Below, in pieces: positions 44,523 through 54,345 of a stretch of DNA of 64,000 nucleotides. Each line of letters starts with the position of its first letter. Positions within the stretch are counted from its first letter, which is position 1. Under the pieces are notes generated by a model that had not been told where the DNA came from, ran no database searches, and worked only from the letters and a program-made list of their open reading frames with translations. The translations under genes were made by a program, and so were the position numbers. Origin of the DNA: Dasyornis broadbenti (Eukaryota; Chordata; Aves; Passeriformes; Dasyornithidae); contig VZRN01005007.1 of the NCBI GenBank assembly GCA_013397935.1, forward strand, positions 762,321 to 826,320, in the 5' to 3' direction.

Positions 44523-44949
44523 TGGAATTCGAGAATCCCCACCACTCGCAGAGGTGATCAACAGAAATGAGAATTGGAAAAGCCACACGTCCAACAGCAA
44601 ATCCACCTGAGAGCATCACCCTGAGCCCTCGCTGGGTTTTCTGTTGGTTTTGCAATCCCAAACTCTCCAAAACCCCATTAAATGCAGACACTGATACCGA
44701 GTCAGAGCCACTGATGGCACCAGGGAGGGATTTGAGGCCATTTTGGCCCCAATTAAATAAAAACAGGGGAGGCAGAGAGTCATAACCAGGTCATAAAAAG
44801 GCATCAAATGATTTTTTTATTGTTAACACTACCAGAAACCTCCTGTTCATCCCAGCACCAGCTCTGCTCCCTGATGGGGCAGGGGTTGTTTATAGAGGGG
44901 GACAGCTGCTGTCTTTCACACTTAATTATGAAGATGAGTTAAGAATTAA
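44523..44949. other. Non-coding DNA with AT-rich end
   Basis: From about 44730 to 44949 the sequence becomes AT-rich, with CAATTAAATAAAAAC (44750), 'gatttttttattgttaac' (44810), CACTTAATTATGAAG (44919) and GAATTAATCAGG (44943). The TAATTA cores suggest a conserved element, but this is unproven. Confidence 0.33.
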
Positions 44950-45117
44950 TCAGGTAAAGGGAGGGTTGTGAAAACAATCAGGACCAGGAGCTACGAAATT
45001 TGTCCCTTAGAAGAAGTTAACCGGCTATTGGAACTTGTCAGAGACCCAACACGTACAGCACTACACCGATCCAGAGCTCCCAAAATGGGAATATTCAGCT
45101 CATTTTCTAACACATGA
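44950..45117 (+). other. Unidentified coding-like tract, 55 codons to a stop
   Basis: Between the in-frame stops at 44947-44949 and 45115-45117 the plus strand is open for 55 codons. The composition looks more protein-like than the GC-driven frames elsewhere: mixed acidic, basic and aliphatic residues, for example CPLEEVNRLLELVRDP near 44998-45045, with AT-ending codons. An ATG at 45085 followed by a Gly codon begins the last ten codons. I do not recognise the protein. It may be a decayed piece of a retroelement, a retropseudogene fragment, an exon without clear splice sites, or chance. Confidence 0.25.
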
Positions 45118-45179
45118 GTGCACAGGATGGATTAAACTGAAATTAAGGAGTGTACAGGATGGATTAAACCCAAATTAGG
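45117..45179. repeat. 32-bp tandem duplication
   Basis: Two adjacent copies start AGTGCACAGGATGGATTAAA and AGTGTACAGGATGGATTAAA at 45117 and 45149, with about four differences in total. Confidence 0.9.
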
Positions 45180-45469
45180 CTGCATCCCCAGGAGCAAGCT
45201 GCTCCCTCGGGCCCTTCCCAGTGGGAGATGCTGGAGGAGGCAGCTCCTGGAGAGGAAGAGAGGGACCTTGCCCTCTGGGAAGTGACAATCCAGCTGTGCC
45301 ACCCCTGGCCCTCCTTTGCAGCTGCCACAGGCACAGAACTGCAGGAGAGAGGAGTCTCAGCCTCCAAAGGTTGCTGGGGTATCCACACCCATCCCTTCCT
45401 TCCAGGAGCAGCATCCGTGGGGATCTCGATGCTCCTTACTCGGGTGCGATGCCCCAGGAGCAGCGTCCT

Positions 45470-45498
45470 CCCCATCCCATCCCATCCCATCCCATCCC
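45470..45498. repeat. (CCCAT)n microsatellite
   Basis: Five to six CCCAT units, a common simple motif in this genome. Confidence 0.92.
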
Positions 45499-45597
45499 CA
45501 GGGAGGCGATGCCTGCGGATCCTTCCCCAACGGCTGTGGGTGTTGCCAGCTGGGTTGGGAAACTGCTCTTCTGCAGCCAAATTCAACCCAAATTTCC

Positions 45598-45619
45598 ATC
45601 AGCAGCAGCAGCAGCAGCG
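45598..45619. repeat. (CAG)n trinucleotide repeat
   Basis: Six uninterrupted CAG units preceded by CAT. No coding context is visible. Confidence 0.9.
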
Positions 45620-46297
45620 AGGAATCGGCTCCATCTCCCTGGCAGCAGCGCTCGGGAGCCGCTGTGGGCCGAGATGGGATTGATAAGATCCCTGGGAGGC
45701 ACGGGAAGCCCGCGTGCCAAACACAGCCCATTAATGTCAGCCCCTTCCCATGCCAACCAATTAAGCCGTGTGTGCTTGTCACCAGCGCCGGCAAGGGGCT
45801 GGAGGGCACAGAGGACGCGACTCCATGGAAGCCTTGAGGATCTGAAAACCTCCTTAATTTATGGGCGGGAGGGGCAGGGCACAGACACCCTGCGCGAACC
45901 CGAGCGGGCCTGATTAATGGCTCGGCTAATTTAGGAGCTGCTTGGCTCTGCTGACCTGGGGAGGCTCCATTTAACAGGAATCAGGCTGGCATGGGAAGCA
46001 GGGAGCAGCTGAACGATGTAAGAAGCAACAGATGGGCTCTGCGGTCGCCTTGCCAAGCACCAACACTGTTTTCTGAGTGCTTGCTCTTAAACCTCCTCCA
46101 AAAGGGAAAAAGTGATAATCAGAACCATAAAACCCATGTGGCTGATCCAGGAACGGGAAAGGCGGCAGCTCCTCTGCCTGGCCAAGAGCTCCTGGGCTGG
46201 GGAAAGATCCCAGAGGTGCTGAGCTGCCTCCAGCCCTGCTCATCCCCACCCACTGCGGCTGCAGGGACTGGGGAAGGAGAAAAAACATCTCCTGCCC

Positions 46298-46330
46298 CAT
46301 CTATGCCATCAACAATCGATGGCATAGATG
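46298..46330. repeat. Perfect 13-bp hairpin
   Basis: Arms catctatgccatc (46298-46310) and gatggcatagatg (46318-46330) are exact complements with a 7-base loop, aacaatc. It resembles a stem-loop but is not followed by a T run, and neither its length nor its loop fits a known structured RNA that I recognise. Confidence 0.9.
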
Positions 46331-47676
46331 TTGGGAGTTGTTGGGAGGCAGAGGAGGGGGAAAAACTGGTAAAGTGCTTGGAAAAGTTGAGGGGATCCTG
46401 CAACTTCAGCTTGGTCTGGATTGGGAAGATTTACACATCCCGGAGATTCTCAGGTTCTGGAAAAGAGCCTCTCTCCAAGATAAGCCACACTCCGAGCTGC
46501 AGGGAGTGACTCTGGAAGTGCTTGTAGAAGCAAGATTAACGGGGGGACTTTCCCAATATTCAGCATTCCCGAGGGCAGATCGTCCCAGCCAGCTGTGGCT
46601 TGGATTCCTTAGACGGTGAGGAGGCTCCGGGCATCCGTGGTGGAACAGTACCCACCTGGCTGAGACAGAGATGGGAGATTAAAGTCATGGAGCTGCCAGG
46701 GCTTTGCAGGAGGAGGGAGAGCTGCAGCAATCCAGGAGCAGATCCAGGTGGGATGACTTGGAAACACACGGGAGCGAGGGAAAGGTTGGGCTGTTTACCC
46801 CAGGGGTGAGCAGAGGCCCCAGGAAGGCACCAAGCAGAGCGACCTGTCTGGGGCTGGAGTTTTTTAATAAAGAAACAGTAAAAAAAACCAAAGAACAGAG
46901 CAGGTCCTGCTTGCCAAGGGCTTTGGGAATCACACCTGGCACAGGAACACAGCACAGCTGAGCTCCGCAGAGCCAGAGCTTGGAGGAGGAAAAGGGATTG
47001 CTCTCTACACCCTGTATGGGGTGGAGAGGAAAAAAATCCCCCAGACTAATAAAGTCTTGATTTTTTTTTTTTTTTTTTTACAACTGTCTGTTTCCCCCCC
47101 CAGGAATAATATCTGTCTGCACAGATCTCGTGCTGCGGCTCTGTTTGTATCCAAATAAAAATAAGGAATGACCACTGATCCTCTCATCCGTTTTCTGTTT
47201 CGTTTATGGAGAAATGCGCTGAGGAGCAGGAGAGTGTCTGTTGGTGATGGTTTGCAAAGCTCTCCTGGAGCCCCACGGGGCCTGAGAGCACAGCCGTGTT
47301 CAGAGGCAGAACTCACACAGGGCTTTCCCACCTTTTCCTATGGATGTTCTGGGGTAGAACAGTTCCTAGGCAGGTCTCTTTCAAAGGCTGCAGATCCTCA
47401 ACTCTAAGCCAAGTCAAGAGTGGGGGAGAAAAAATAGAGTTTTTCTTTTTCCCTGGATACAATGGGCACAGCAAGAAGACCCCGAGCTTCCCGGTGTGGC
47501 TGGCAGAGCAATCCCATGGCCCTGCCAGATTTTGGAGATGGGATGACTCAAGGTCTGCCAGGAAACAACAAAAACTCCTGGAGCTTCACTGCCTAAGGTG
47601 TTATTTGGCTCTGCTGGTGAATTGGATGAGCCCCAGGAGCCTGTCCCTTCCCAGACCAGACTCTCCAGAGCCAAAT
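46331..47676. other. Non-coding DNA with a T19 run
   Basis: T19 lies at 47061-47079, followed by 'gtttccccccccaggaataa' (47090), which resembles a strong polypyrimidine tract plus AG acceptor. No open downstream exon could be identified. Confidence 0.38.
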
Positions 47677-47766
47677 ACCATGGAATGATTGGGTTGGGAA
47701 GGTGCCTTAAGGCCCATCCCCTGCCATGGACAGGGACACCTTCCACTATCCCAGGCTGCTCCAAAC
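47677..47766 (-). mobile_element. CR1 LINE, 3' part, split by an LTR insertion
   Basis: On the plus strand it reads 'ccatggaatgattgggttgg' (47679), 'gtgccttaaggcccatcccc' (47702) and 'cagggacaccttccactatc' (47731), then 'ccaggctgctccaaac' up to 47766. The next expected CR1 base occurs only after a 368-bp insertion. The second half is at 48135-48315, so this is one element cut in two. Confidence 0.93.
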
Positions 47767-48134
47767 TGCGGTGGTTAATGGCATGGACTCCACAAGATGA
47801 TGATAAGCACAGACATTTTATTGCAAAAATCCAGGGTTCTTAAACTGTTACTTTGTTATGAGTTTACAAACTTGTGAGGCACAACAAATGTGTTGAACCA
47901 ACCACCATAAACCACGACAGGAGCACGCATCGAGTGTAACCAACCACCAGCCGCACACTGTGAGCACTCATTGGTTCTAACAATTGTTTTCCAGTTCTGT
48001 CACTTGTTTCTCACCGCTGGTTCAGCTGAGTCACTCCCACAATGCTCTCTGGTCAGCCCAAGTTGCAGAAGTGAGCAAGGATTTTCCGAGGGCAACAAGG
48101 CCCTCACTTTGCAAGGCCTTTCTGCTCCGCAACA
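47767..48134 (-). mobile_element. Solo LTR of an endogenous retrovirus
   Basis: The 368-bp insert interrupts a CR1 copy exactly between ccaaac (47761-47766) and ccaaat (48135-48140), a 6-bp target-site duplication with one substitution. It begins TGCGGTGG and ends CCGCAACA, so it has the TG...CA ends of an LTR and a short imperfect inverted terminal repeat. Read on the minus strand it contains a CCAAT motif (complement of 47970-47974), a weak TTTATGG (complement of 47905-47911) and an AATAAA poly(A) signal (complement of 47817-47822) about 50 bases before its 3' end. This U3-R-U5 order supports minus orientation. No internal retroviral sequence is present, so the provirus was lost by LTR-LTR recombination. 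A 6-bp duplication fits class II-like (ERVK or alpharetrovirus-type) integrases; the family itself is not identified. Confidence 0.88.
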
Positions 48135-48315
48135 CCAAATCCTGTCCAACAAGGCCTTGGACACTTCCAAGGATCCAGGGGCAGCCACAGCTGCTCTGGG
48201 CACCCTGTGCCAGGGCCTCCCCATCCTCACAGGGAAGAATTCCTTCTCAATATCCCAGCTAACCCTGCCCTCTGGCAGTGGGAAGCCGTTCCCTCTGTCC
48301 TGGCACTCCCCTCCC
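48135..48315 (-). mobile_element. CR1 LINE, 5' part, continuation of the split copy
   Basis: Resumes at the duplicated ccaaat and continues 'cctgtccaacaaggccttgg' (48141), 'ggatccaggggcagccacag' (48171), 'cctccccatcctcacaggga' (48216) and 'gtgggaagccgttccctctg' (48279). It fades by about 48315. Joined to 47677-47766 after removal of the LTR and one target copy, it forms a continuous CR1. Confidence 0.93.
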
Positions 48316-49289
48316 CTTAGTCTAAACACACCTTTTAGGCTTTTTAAAATCCATCCGAGGGATTCGTGTCTTCCCTGCAGAGACCTGTCTCCTTTGGCCC
48401 ACAAGGTCCTGCCCCAGCCAGAGCTGTTCCATTTCAAAGGCCTGGAAAAAGCGAGGAGCAGCAGCTGGCACTCCTGGCTTTGCTAAAAGCAGGGAGGGTC
48501 TTTCCCTAATCCCAAAAGAGAGGGATGGCAAAAGCACAGGGCTGCTGCTACCCTCCCTGGAGAAAGGCTTTGCCTCTGCTGGCTGGATTGGAGATAAGGA
48601 TGCTGTGGAAAGGAGGGAGTGTTGGCCAGGGATGAGGAATGGGCTGCCCCTTCCTGCTCTGCTCCTAATTGATGAGGAGCAGCTCCTGGCAGAGACACCC
48701 TCCCCAGGAATTGCACTCCCCCCTGGATTTATCCACGGAGCAGAGAGCACATCCCATCACAGCCACACCTGGAACAGCAGGGAGCAGCCAGAACTCATTC
48801 CCAACCCCCTTCCCTGGATTTCCGAGCTGTGAGTGGTGCCTGTTCCATCACCAAGGGCTTTTTAGGGCAGCCAGTGGCATTTCCCAGCACACGGGAGGCA
48901 GTTTATTACCAGTGATTTATTAAACTGCTCCAACTTGTCAGCAGCCACTTGAAACATTCCCTTCCCTTTTTTTTTTTCTCCTTCAGCTTTGCTAATGTCT
49001 TTATAAAGAGCTGGATAAATAGATTTCCAGCACTTCTGACTGCCACGGATCAAACCTCAATCGATATGGCCCAGATTAGGGATGAGGTGAGGCTGAGCCT
49101 CCCCACCTCCCTCCAGCCCCAGCTGCTGAGGTGAATTGATGGGAATGCACTTCCAAGGAGCAGATAAATACATTTTTGCCTGCTCACAGCAGAGCTGGAC
49201 CTGACAGTTCCCGATTTCTCCCAGTTGTGGCCTGTTCTGTGGGTGGGGGAGCTCCAGGTGATTGCTGCTCCAGCCACGCTCCTGCATCC
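48316..49289. other. Non-coding DNA, nothing recognised
   Basis: T12 occurs near 48968. No gene is recognised. Confidence 0.4.
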
Positions 49290-49475
49290 TTTATGTTCAT
49301 GGACAGACCCTCCTGGCTTTATAATCTACTGAACTCGTGGAGTTCAGAGGCTTTCAGCTCCTGCCTGATGAATCTTTCCAGGACAAGACCCCTTTCCATC
49401 ATTAAGTTTGATCAGTCTCAGCTCATCAGCCTTAATTTATTTGCTGCAGAATCACTGTTTAAAGGTTTGCTGAGT
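49290..49475. promoter_or_regulatory. Candidate conserved non-coding element
   Basis: Contains 'gctttataatctactgaact' (49316), 'ccatcattaagtttgatcag' (49397), 'gccttaatttatttgctgc' (49430) and 'cactgtttaaagg' (49453). It lies immediately upstream of the CR1 at 49569. It shows several TTAAT/ATTAA cores with balanced composition. Inference only. Confidence 0.3.
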
Positions 49476-49568
49476 GGAAATTGGTCCTGTTCCCTTTCAA
49501 AAGGGACCCAGAGCTACTTCTGCCACTGCCAGCATGCCCAGAGCTGCCCATCCCTGCTCTCAGGGCAG

Positions 49569-49763
49569 ACATCAGCAGGAATTTCTCCATGGAAAAGCTG
49601 GTCAGGCATTGGAAGGGGCTGTCCAGGGAGGTTTGGAGTGTCCATCCCTGGAAATGTTCAAGGAATGCCTGGATGTGGCACTCAGTGCTCTCTGGTGGGG
49701 ATCAGTCACAGGCTGGGCTCTTGGAGGGATTTTCCAGCCTCAGGAATTCTGGGATTCTGCATC
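49569..49763 (+). mobile_element. CR1 LINE 3' fragment, GGCATTGGAA subfamily
   Basis: Sense copy: 'atcagcaggaatttctccat' (49571), 'ggtcaggcattggaaggggc' (49600), 'gtccatccctggaaatgttc' (49640), 'atgtggcactcagtgctctc' (49673), 'gggattttccagcct' (49726) and a tail of GGAATTCT GGGATTCT units (49743-49758). The tail marks the true 3' end. Confidence 0.92.
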
Positions 49764-50094
49764 ACACACCTGGCACAAGGCAAAAGAAAATTGGACTTTT
49801 TTCCCCCTTTCCACATCCGAGGAACCCTTCAAGAAAATGCCCCGCTGTCCCTGCCTCATTCTCCATGCTGTCCCCTCCTCGTTCTCCATCCTGTCCCCAG
49901 CTCCCAGGGAGCCCGGGCAGAGCTGCCCTGAGCTGCTGCAGCCCCTGGGTGCTCTCCCCGTGGAGCTCTTCCCTCCATCCCTTCCTCCATCCCTCCTCCT
50001 GTCTGGATAATTGAGATCCGAGTCGCAAACCAGATGCTCTGGCTGTGCCTCTCGGCTCCTGCTGAAGTCCAGGGAGATCCTCTGGAAGAAGCCA
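49764..50094. other. Non-coding DNA, nothing recognised
   Basis: Contains duplicated motifs CTGTCCCC and TTCTCCATCCTGTCCCC near 49859-49900 and CCTCCATCCCT near 49973-49995. No gene is recognised. Confidence 0.4.
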
Positions 50095-50260
50095 CTTTTA
50101 ATTTGTAATCTGATTAAGCCATTAGAGCCGAATGGAGCAGTAAGTAACACAAATTGCCGATCGTTTCCATCAGCAAATCCCCCCAATTAATCCTGAGATT
50201 AACCCTGATTACACGCGGTAATGGTGATCAATGCACCCTAATGGGGGAAATCCGCCCACT
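50095..50260. promoter_or_regulatory. Strong candidate conserved element with TAATCC sites
   Basis: Contains TTTTAATTTGTAATCTGATTAAG (50096-50118), GCCATTAGAGCC (50118), CCCAATTAATCCTGAGATTAACC (50182-50204), CTGATTACACGCGGTAATGG (50205) and CCCTAATGGGG (50236). TAATCC and GATTA are the sites of OTX/GSC/CRX-type K50 homeodomains; their clustering here is the tightest in the window. No transposon signature. Function is inferred from motifs. Confidence 0.4.
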
Positions 50261-52642
50261 CCGCCTTCTCCCACATCCCAGAACGATCAATTTGGAATCA
50301 GGGTGATTTATCTGGCAGGATCGAGCGGGGCCAGCGCGGCTGGGGCACCGCCTGCGTCTCCAGCGGCAATCCCAGGAGCCGCAGCTCATTCCCCCTTGGG
50401 AAAGGTAAGCCAAACTGGGAAAAAAAGAGCAGGATGGAGTGAAACAAAGAGCAGGGGAATGCAGAGGGCAGAAGGAATGGCAAATTCCATCTGCCTGCCA
50501 CACTCCCTTCCCTTTGAATGCTCCCAGTGATGCCCTAAAAAGCTCCTGTGAGGTGATCAGACCAAACAGCTCGGAGCAAGGCTGCACTTCTCAGGGATTC
50601 TCTGTCAAAGGGAAGAAGTCAGGCTGGAGAAGAGCCGAAAAAGGAAAAAGAAACCTTTCCTACTTTGTGATCCGAGCGTCTGTTCTTCCCTTTGCTGCTA
50701 AAATCGGAAGTTACCCCAGGACCGAGCGTTTCCAAGGATCCCCAAGCACTCCATGAGCTTCAGAGCCGGGCTCAGCTTCCCCTTGGTCCTGTGTTATTTA
50801 TAGAGCAGCTGAGACCCCAGCGAGTGCTTCAAGGGGGATGCTGCCTTTGTAGGGACTAAGTTGGAACTAAGTCGGGAGCTCAAGGCTTGACCTTTGGAAG
50901 GCAGGAACGGATTCATCCCACTCCGAGCGCAGCCAGCTCCAGGCTGAGCTGCAGCAGTGCCTGGTGATAAAGCAGCGTGATTTATGGAGCCTTCTCCTCC
51001 AGCGCTGTTCGCTCTGCTCCGGGAAGGCTGAGGAGGAAAGGAAAAGCTGCTGGAAGATGGGCTGAGCTCCTGCCAGGGTCTCCGGCACCTCCCTGGGCAG
51101 GGGATCAGGGGGCTGCAGGCAGTTTAGAACCCCGAGGCTGTGGCCAGGGCAGAAGCCACACGAGTGACATCTCACAGGCCCCCCATTTCCATTGCCTGTT
51201 ACCGTGCTATGGGAAGGACCTCCTGCAGGGCTGCAAGCTCCTCGTGATTGCCCAGACTGACCGGCAATATTTCAGGTGGATCCTCCCTGATCTTTCCTTG
51301 CAGATGTTTTCCTCTCATCCCAGACCAGGTGGACTTATCCCTGTGTCACTTTGTCCCCAGATTTTGGCAGCAAGGTAGCGTGTTCTATACGGGAACAGTG
51401 ACATCACCCCATCCTGCAGAGCCGTGCTCCGTATTCTCCATAAACCCATGTGATTCTTCGGGATTTTTAAGGGAGCTGGTAGCACACAAAGCAATCCGTC
51501 CCATTCCTGGAGGAATGCGCACACCCGGCCAGAGGGCTGAGCCACAGGGTTGGCACTCACTGGGACAAACCTGCTCCAACATCCCTCATCCAGGGAGGAG
51601 ATTCCGGGCAGGTACACAGGGCACATTCCAGATTGCAGGGAATGGTTCCCCCCCACCCCAGATGTTGCCTCCGAGGTGTTTTGCAGCACACGTGTTTGGG
51701 GGTGACGCCTGGGGGCCCCGTCCTTCAGCCACCCCCTCGCCCCAGCTCCCTCGGCCTCCCGGGGGGCTGGTGGTTCCCTTTGATGTGCAGATGAATCAGC
51801 CTGGCCAGGAGAAGCCCTGTGGATTTATGAACTCCTCCTCTATGATGTCTTTCCAATCGTATCTCCCAGAAGAGCATTTGCTCTCCCCTTCCTCCCTGGC
51901 TCCTCTGAGCCAAGCATTCCTTTCTCCTCCTCCATCCCAGGCCTGGGGAGCGATGCTGCTCCCCCGGTGCAAAATTCTCTCTGCAAACTGGGCCACTTGT
52001 CCACCCCCATTCCATATTCCAGCAGGTTTGGTGTCTCCCGGCTGCAGCCCCGTGGAAAGGAGCTCCGAGCCACAGACGAAATCTTGCAATTCAATCTGCT
52101 CCCAGCCCAAATCATGCCAGCTCTGCAATTCCAGAGCAGTTGAAAAGAAAGGGACAAATAACTGTGATGGAAACCACTCACTAGAGACTTCCAGGGGAAA
52201 TTATACCCCCGCCAGGGGAGAAAGGATCATTAAGAGGTGACGGGAGAAAACATTTGCATTGCAAGTCGAAGCAGCTGGAGGCCGGGGGAAGTTCTGTGGT
52301 CACTGCCCTTCCCAGTCCGATCCAATCAACTCCACCACTTGGCAAACCCTCCCAGACAGGCCCTTGAGCTGTTTGACCCAGATTCCGCCCAACACCGGAG
52401 TCAAGCTCTGCCCAGGAACAGAAGGGAGCCTTGCAAAGGTCTCCCGAAGTTCATTCCTGCGTTAAACCCTCACAAAATAATAAAACCGGTGTGTTTGTTT
52501 CCTCTTTAGCAGTCACCTCCACCTCACCAGCTTCCCAGAGCTGCGTGGGGAGATTGCAGTGCTTGGCAAACAAGCGGAGATTAAAGAGAGTTCAGCGGGA
52601 ACATCTCGACTTAGTCTCGGCTGAGCACGCCCGGGACGCGAT
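50261..52642. other. Non-coding DNA, nothing recognised
   Basis: An open frame of 330 codons at 51248-52240 (plus) is Pro/Ser-rich, lacks any domain and overlaps open frames on the other strand. GTGTTATTTATAGAGC near 50791 is a TATA-like motif without support. No gene is called. Confidence 0.4.
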
Positions 52643-52691
52643 GGCACATTAAACCCGGTGGCACTTGAAACCCGGTGGCACTTTAAACCCA
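52643..52691. repeat. 17-bp minisatellite, three units
   Basis: Units at 52643, 52660 and 52677 read GGCACWTKAAACCCGGT; the last is cut by two bases. Confidence 0.92.
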
Positions 52692-54142
52692 TCACAAAGC
52701 AGAGGGGATGGAGGAGCTGCAAAAACAAAGGAGAATTTATTTCTGTGCTGAGCATAAATTCCTGTCCACAAATGCCGCCGGCGAAGGGCGAATGGGGGCT
52801 CTGCACCCCAACAGTGGGAGCAGTGGGCAGGGAAGGGAGAGCCAAGAGCAGGGAAAGGGGAACAGACTCCCCCAGGGAAGGCAAAGCCTCAGAGCCGCCC
52901 CTCGTTTCCCTGCCAGAGCATTTACACAGTTCCCCAAAACCCCCGAGAGGAGTTTTGAGGAAAGGAACGATGAAAGAGGGGCCGAGACAGGCCGACTTCC
53001 AGCCAGCTGGAGCCAGGACTGCTCATCAGGAATAACCAGCCTCTCCCGCATCCACACACAGGATGCTATCCAAGCTCTCCCTGACATTTGTGTGTCAGCT
53101 TGAGCCAGCTGGGGCTGCAGCTCTGCCTTCCACTCCCGGCTCGGGCTGTAAATCCAGGGCTGGAAGTTTGCAGAACTGCTGGGGTCTGTCCTCAGCTGGC
53201 CACGGCGAGTCGGGAGCATCAGCCACTCCACAGAGCTGGGCCAGCCTGGAAAAGCCAATTCTCCCTGCTGGGCAAACACCAGGAGAGGGAGGCAGTACTG
53301 CACCGCGGTGACATTTGCACCCGGGTGCAATGAGGTGTCACTCAGCCCAGCCAGACCAAACAGCATCTCTGGGGCACCAAAATTACACAGCCGAGGAAAT
53401 CCGACAAAATCCATCTGCCCTTTTCAATATTTGGAGATAATTAACTCCTCCAGGCTGCGATATTACAAAAGAAAGCTGTTAGTGAAGCTGTTCAGCCCCA
53501 GGTCAGGCTGGATGCAGAGCTTTTTCAGCACCAGGGATGCTGAGAGGGCATGGAGGACATTTCGCATTTCCATGGATTCCCAGCTACCTCGTAGCAAGAT
53601 TACACGGATACACGTGGAATGCAGCAGGTCAGAGGGAAGACAGAGCAAGGGCAGACTTACCAGGAGAGGAAAAACTTCTCTGCTCCTCCATCGGCGCCAT
53701 CTGAGCTGTATCCCAGCCTGCGCATCCACCAAAAATTCTGACTGCAGGAAAACTTGGAAAAACCAAGCTCAAAGCACATCTTCACCTAAAGGCAAAGAAA
53801 TCAGCCAGAGCTGCTCCAAAAGGCCCCAGTCGCTCACCCAAGGGTCTCACACCAGCCCTGGTCCCCACACCTGACCTGCAGTCCTGAGGTGACCCAAAGC
53901 ATCCCTCCCTTTCTCCCTGCCCTAAATACAGGACGGGGGCTGGTCCAGCCTCCCACCAGCAAATCCCAGCTGGGCCAGTTGAGTGCAGCATTCCTGAGCC
54001 AGCGGGGGCAATTAACACTTTCCTGTCCAGCATCACCCCAGAGCTCTACCCCCACCCCCAAGGGGTGGCAGGGCAGGCAAAGGGCAACCTGGTTCTGCTC
54101 CCCAGTCCCACCAGCTGCTCCAAGATCAACCCACAAGTCCCT
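52692..54142. other. Non-coding DNA, nothing recognised
   Basis: The stretch 53335-53660 is less GC-rich ('caatatttggagataattaa' at 53425) and carries a 188-codon plus-strand frame (53308-53874) whose translation I do not recognise. It might be a conserved element; no exon is supported. Confidence 0.38.
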
Positions 54143-54345
54143 AAAAGAAATTCCTCCCTGTGAGGGTGGGGAGGCCCTGGCACAGGGTGCCCAGAGAAGT
54201 TGTGGCTGCCCCTGGATCCCTGGAAGTGTCCAAGGCCAGGTTGGACAGGGCTTGGAGCAAGCTGGGATAGTGGAAGGTGTCCACAGCAGTGGATGGATGA
54301 TCCTTAAGGTCCCTTCCAACCCAAACCATTCCAGGATCTGCTGCC
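54143..54345 (+). mobile_element. CR1 LINE 3' fragment
   Basis: Sense copy: 'aaagaaattcctccctgtga' (54144), 'gcccagagaagttgtggctg' (54189), 'ggatccctggaagtgtccaa' (54214), 'ggacagggcttggagcaagc' (54243), 'ggatgatccttaaggtccct' (54295) and 'ccaacccaaaccattccagg' (54316). The block between ggtgtcc and agtggatg is shortened to 'acagc'. Confidence 0.93.

Larger units (their letters stand above)
45180..46297. other. Non-coding DNA with simple repeats
   Basis: Around 45640-45920 CpG is moderately common (agcgctcgggagccgctg, ctgcgcgaacccgagcggg) and a short 'ccattaatgtcag' occurs near 45728. No gene is recognised. Confidence 0.38.

Noticed and set aside
51248..52240. 330-codon plus-strand frame
   Set aside because: No recognisable family, low-complexity Pro/Ser content and overlapping open frames on the opposite strand.
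53308..53874. 188-codon plus-strand frame in a less GC-rich stretch
   Set aside because: Basic and Ser-rich translation without a recognisable family or convincing exon boundaries; retained only as a comment.
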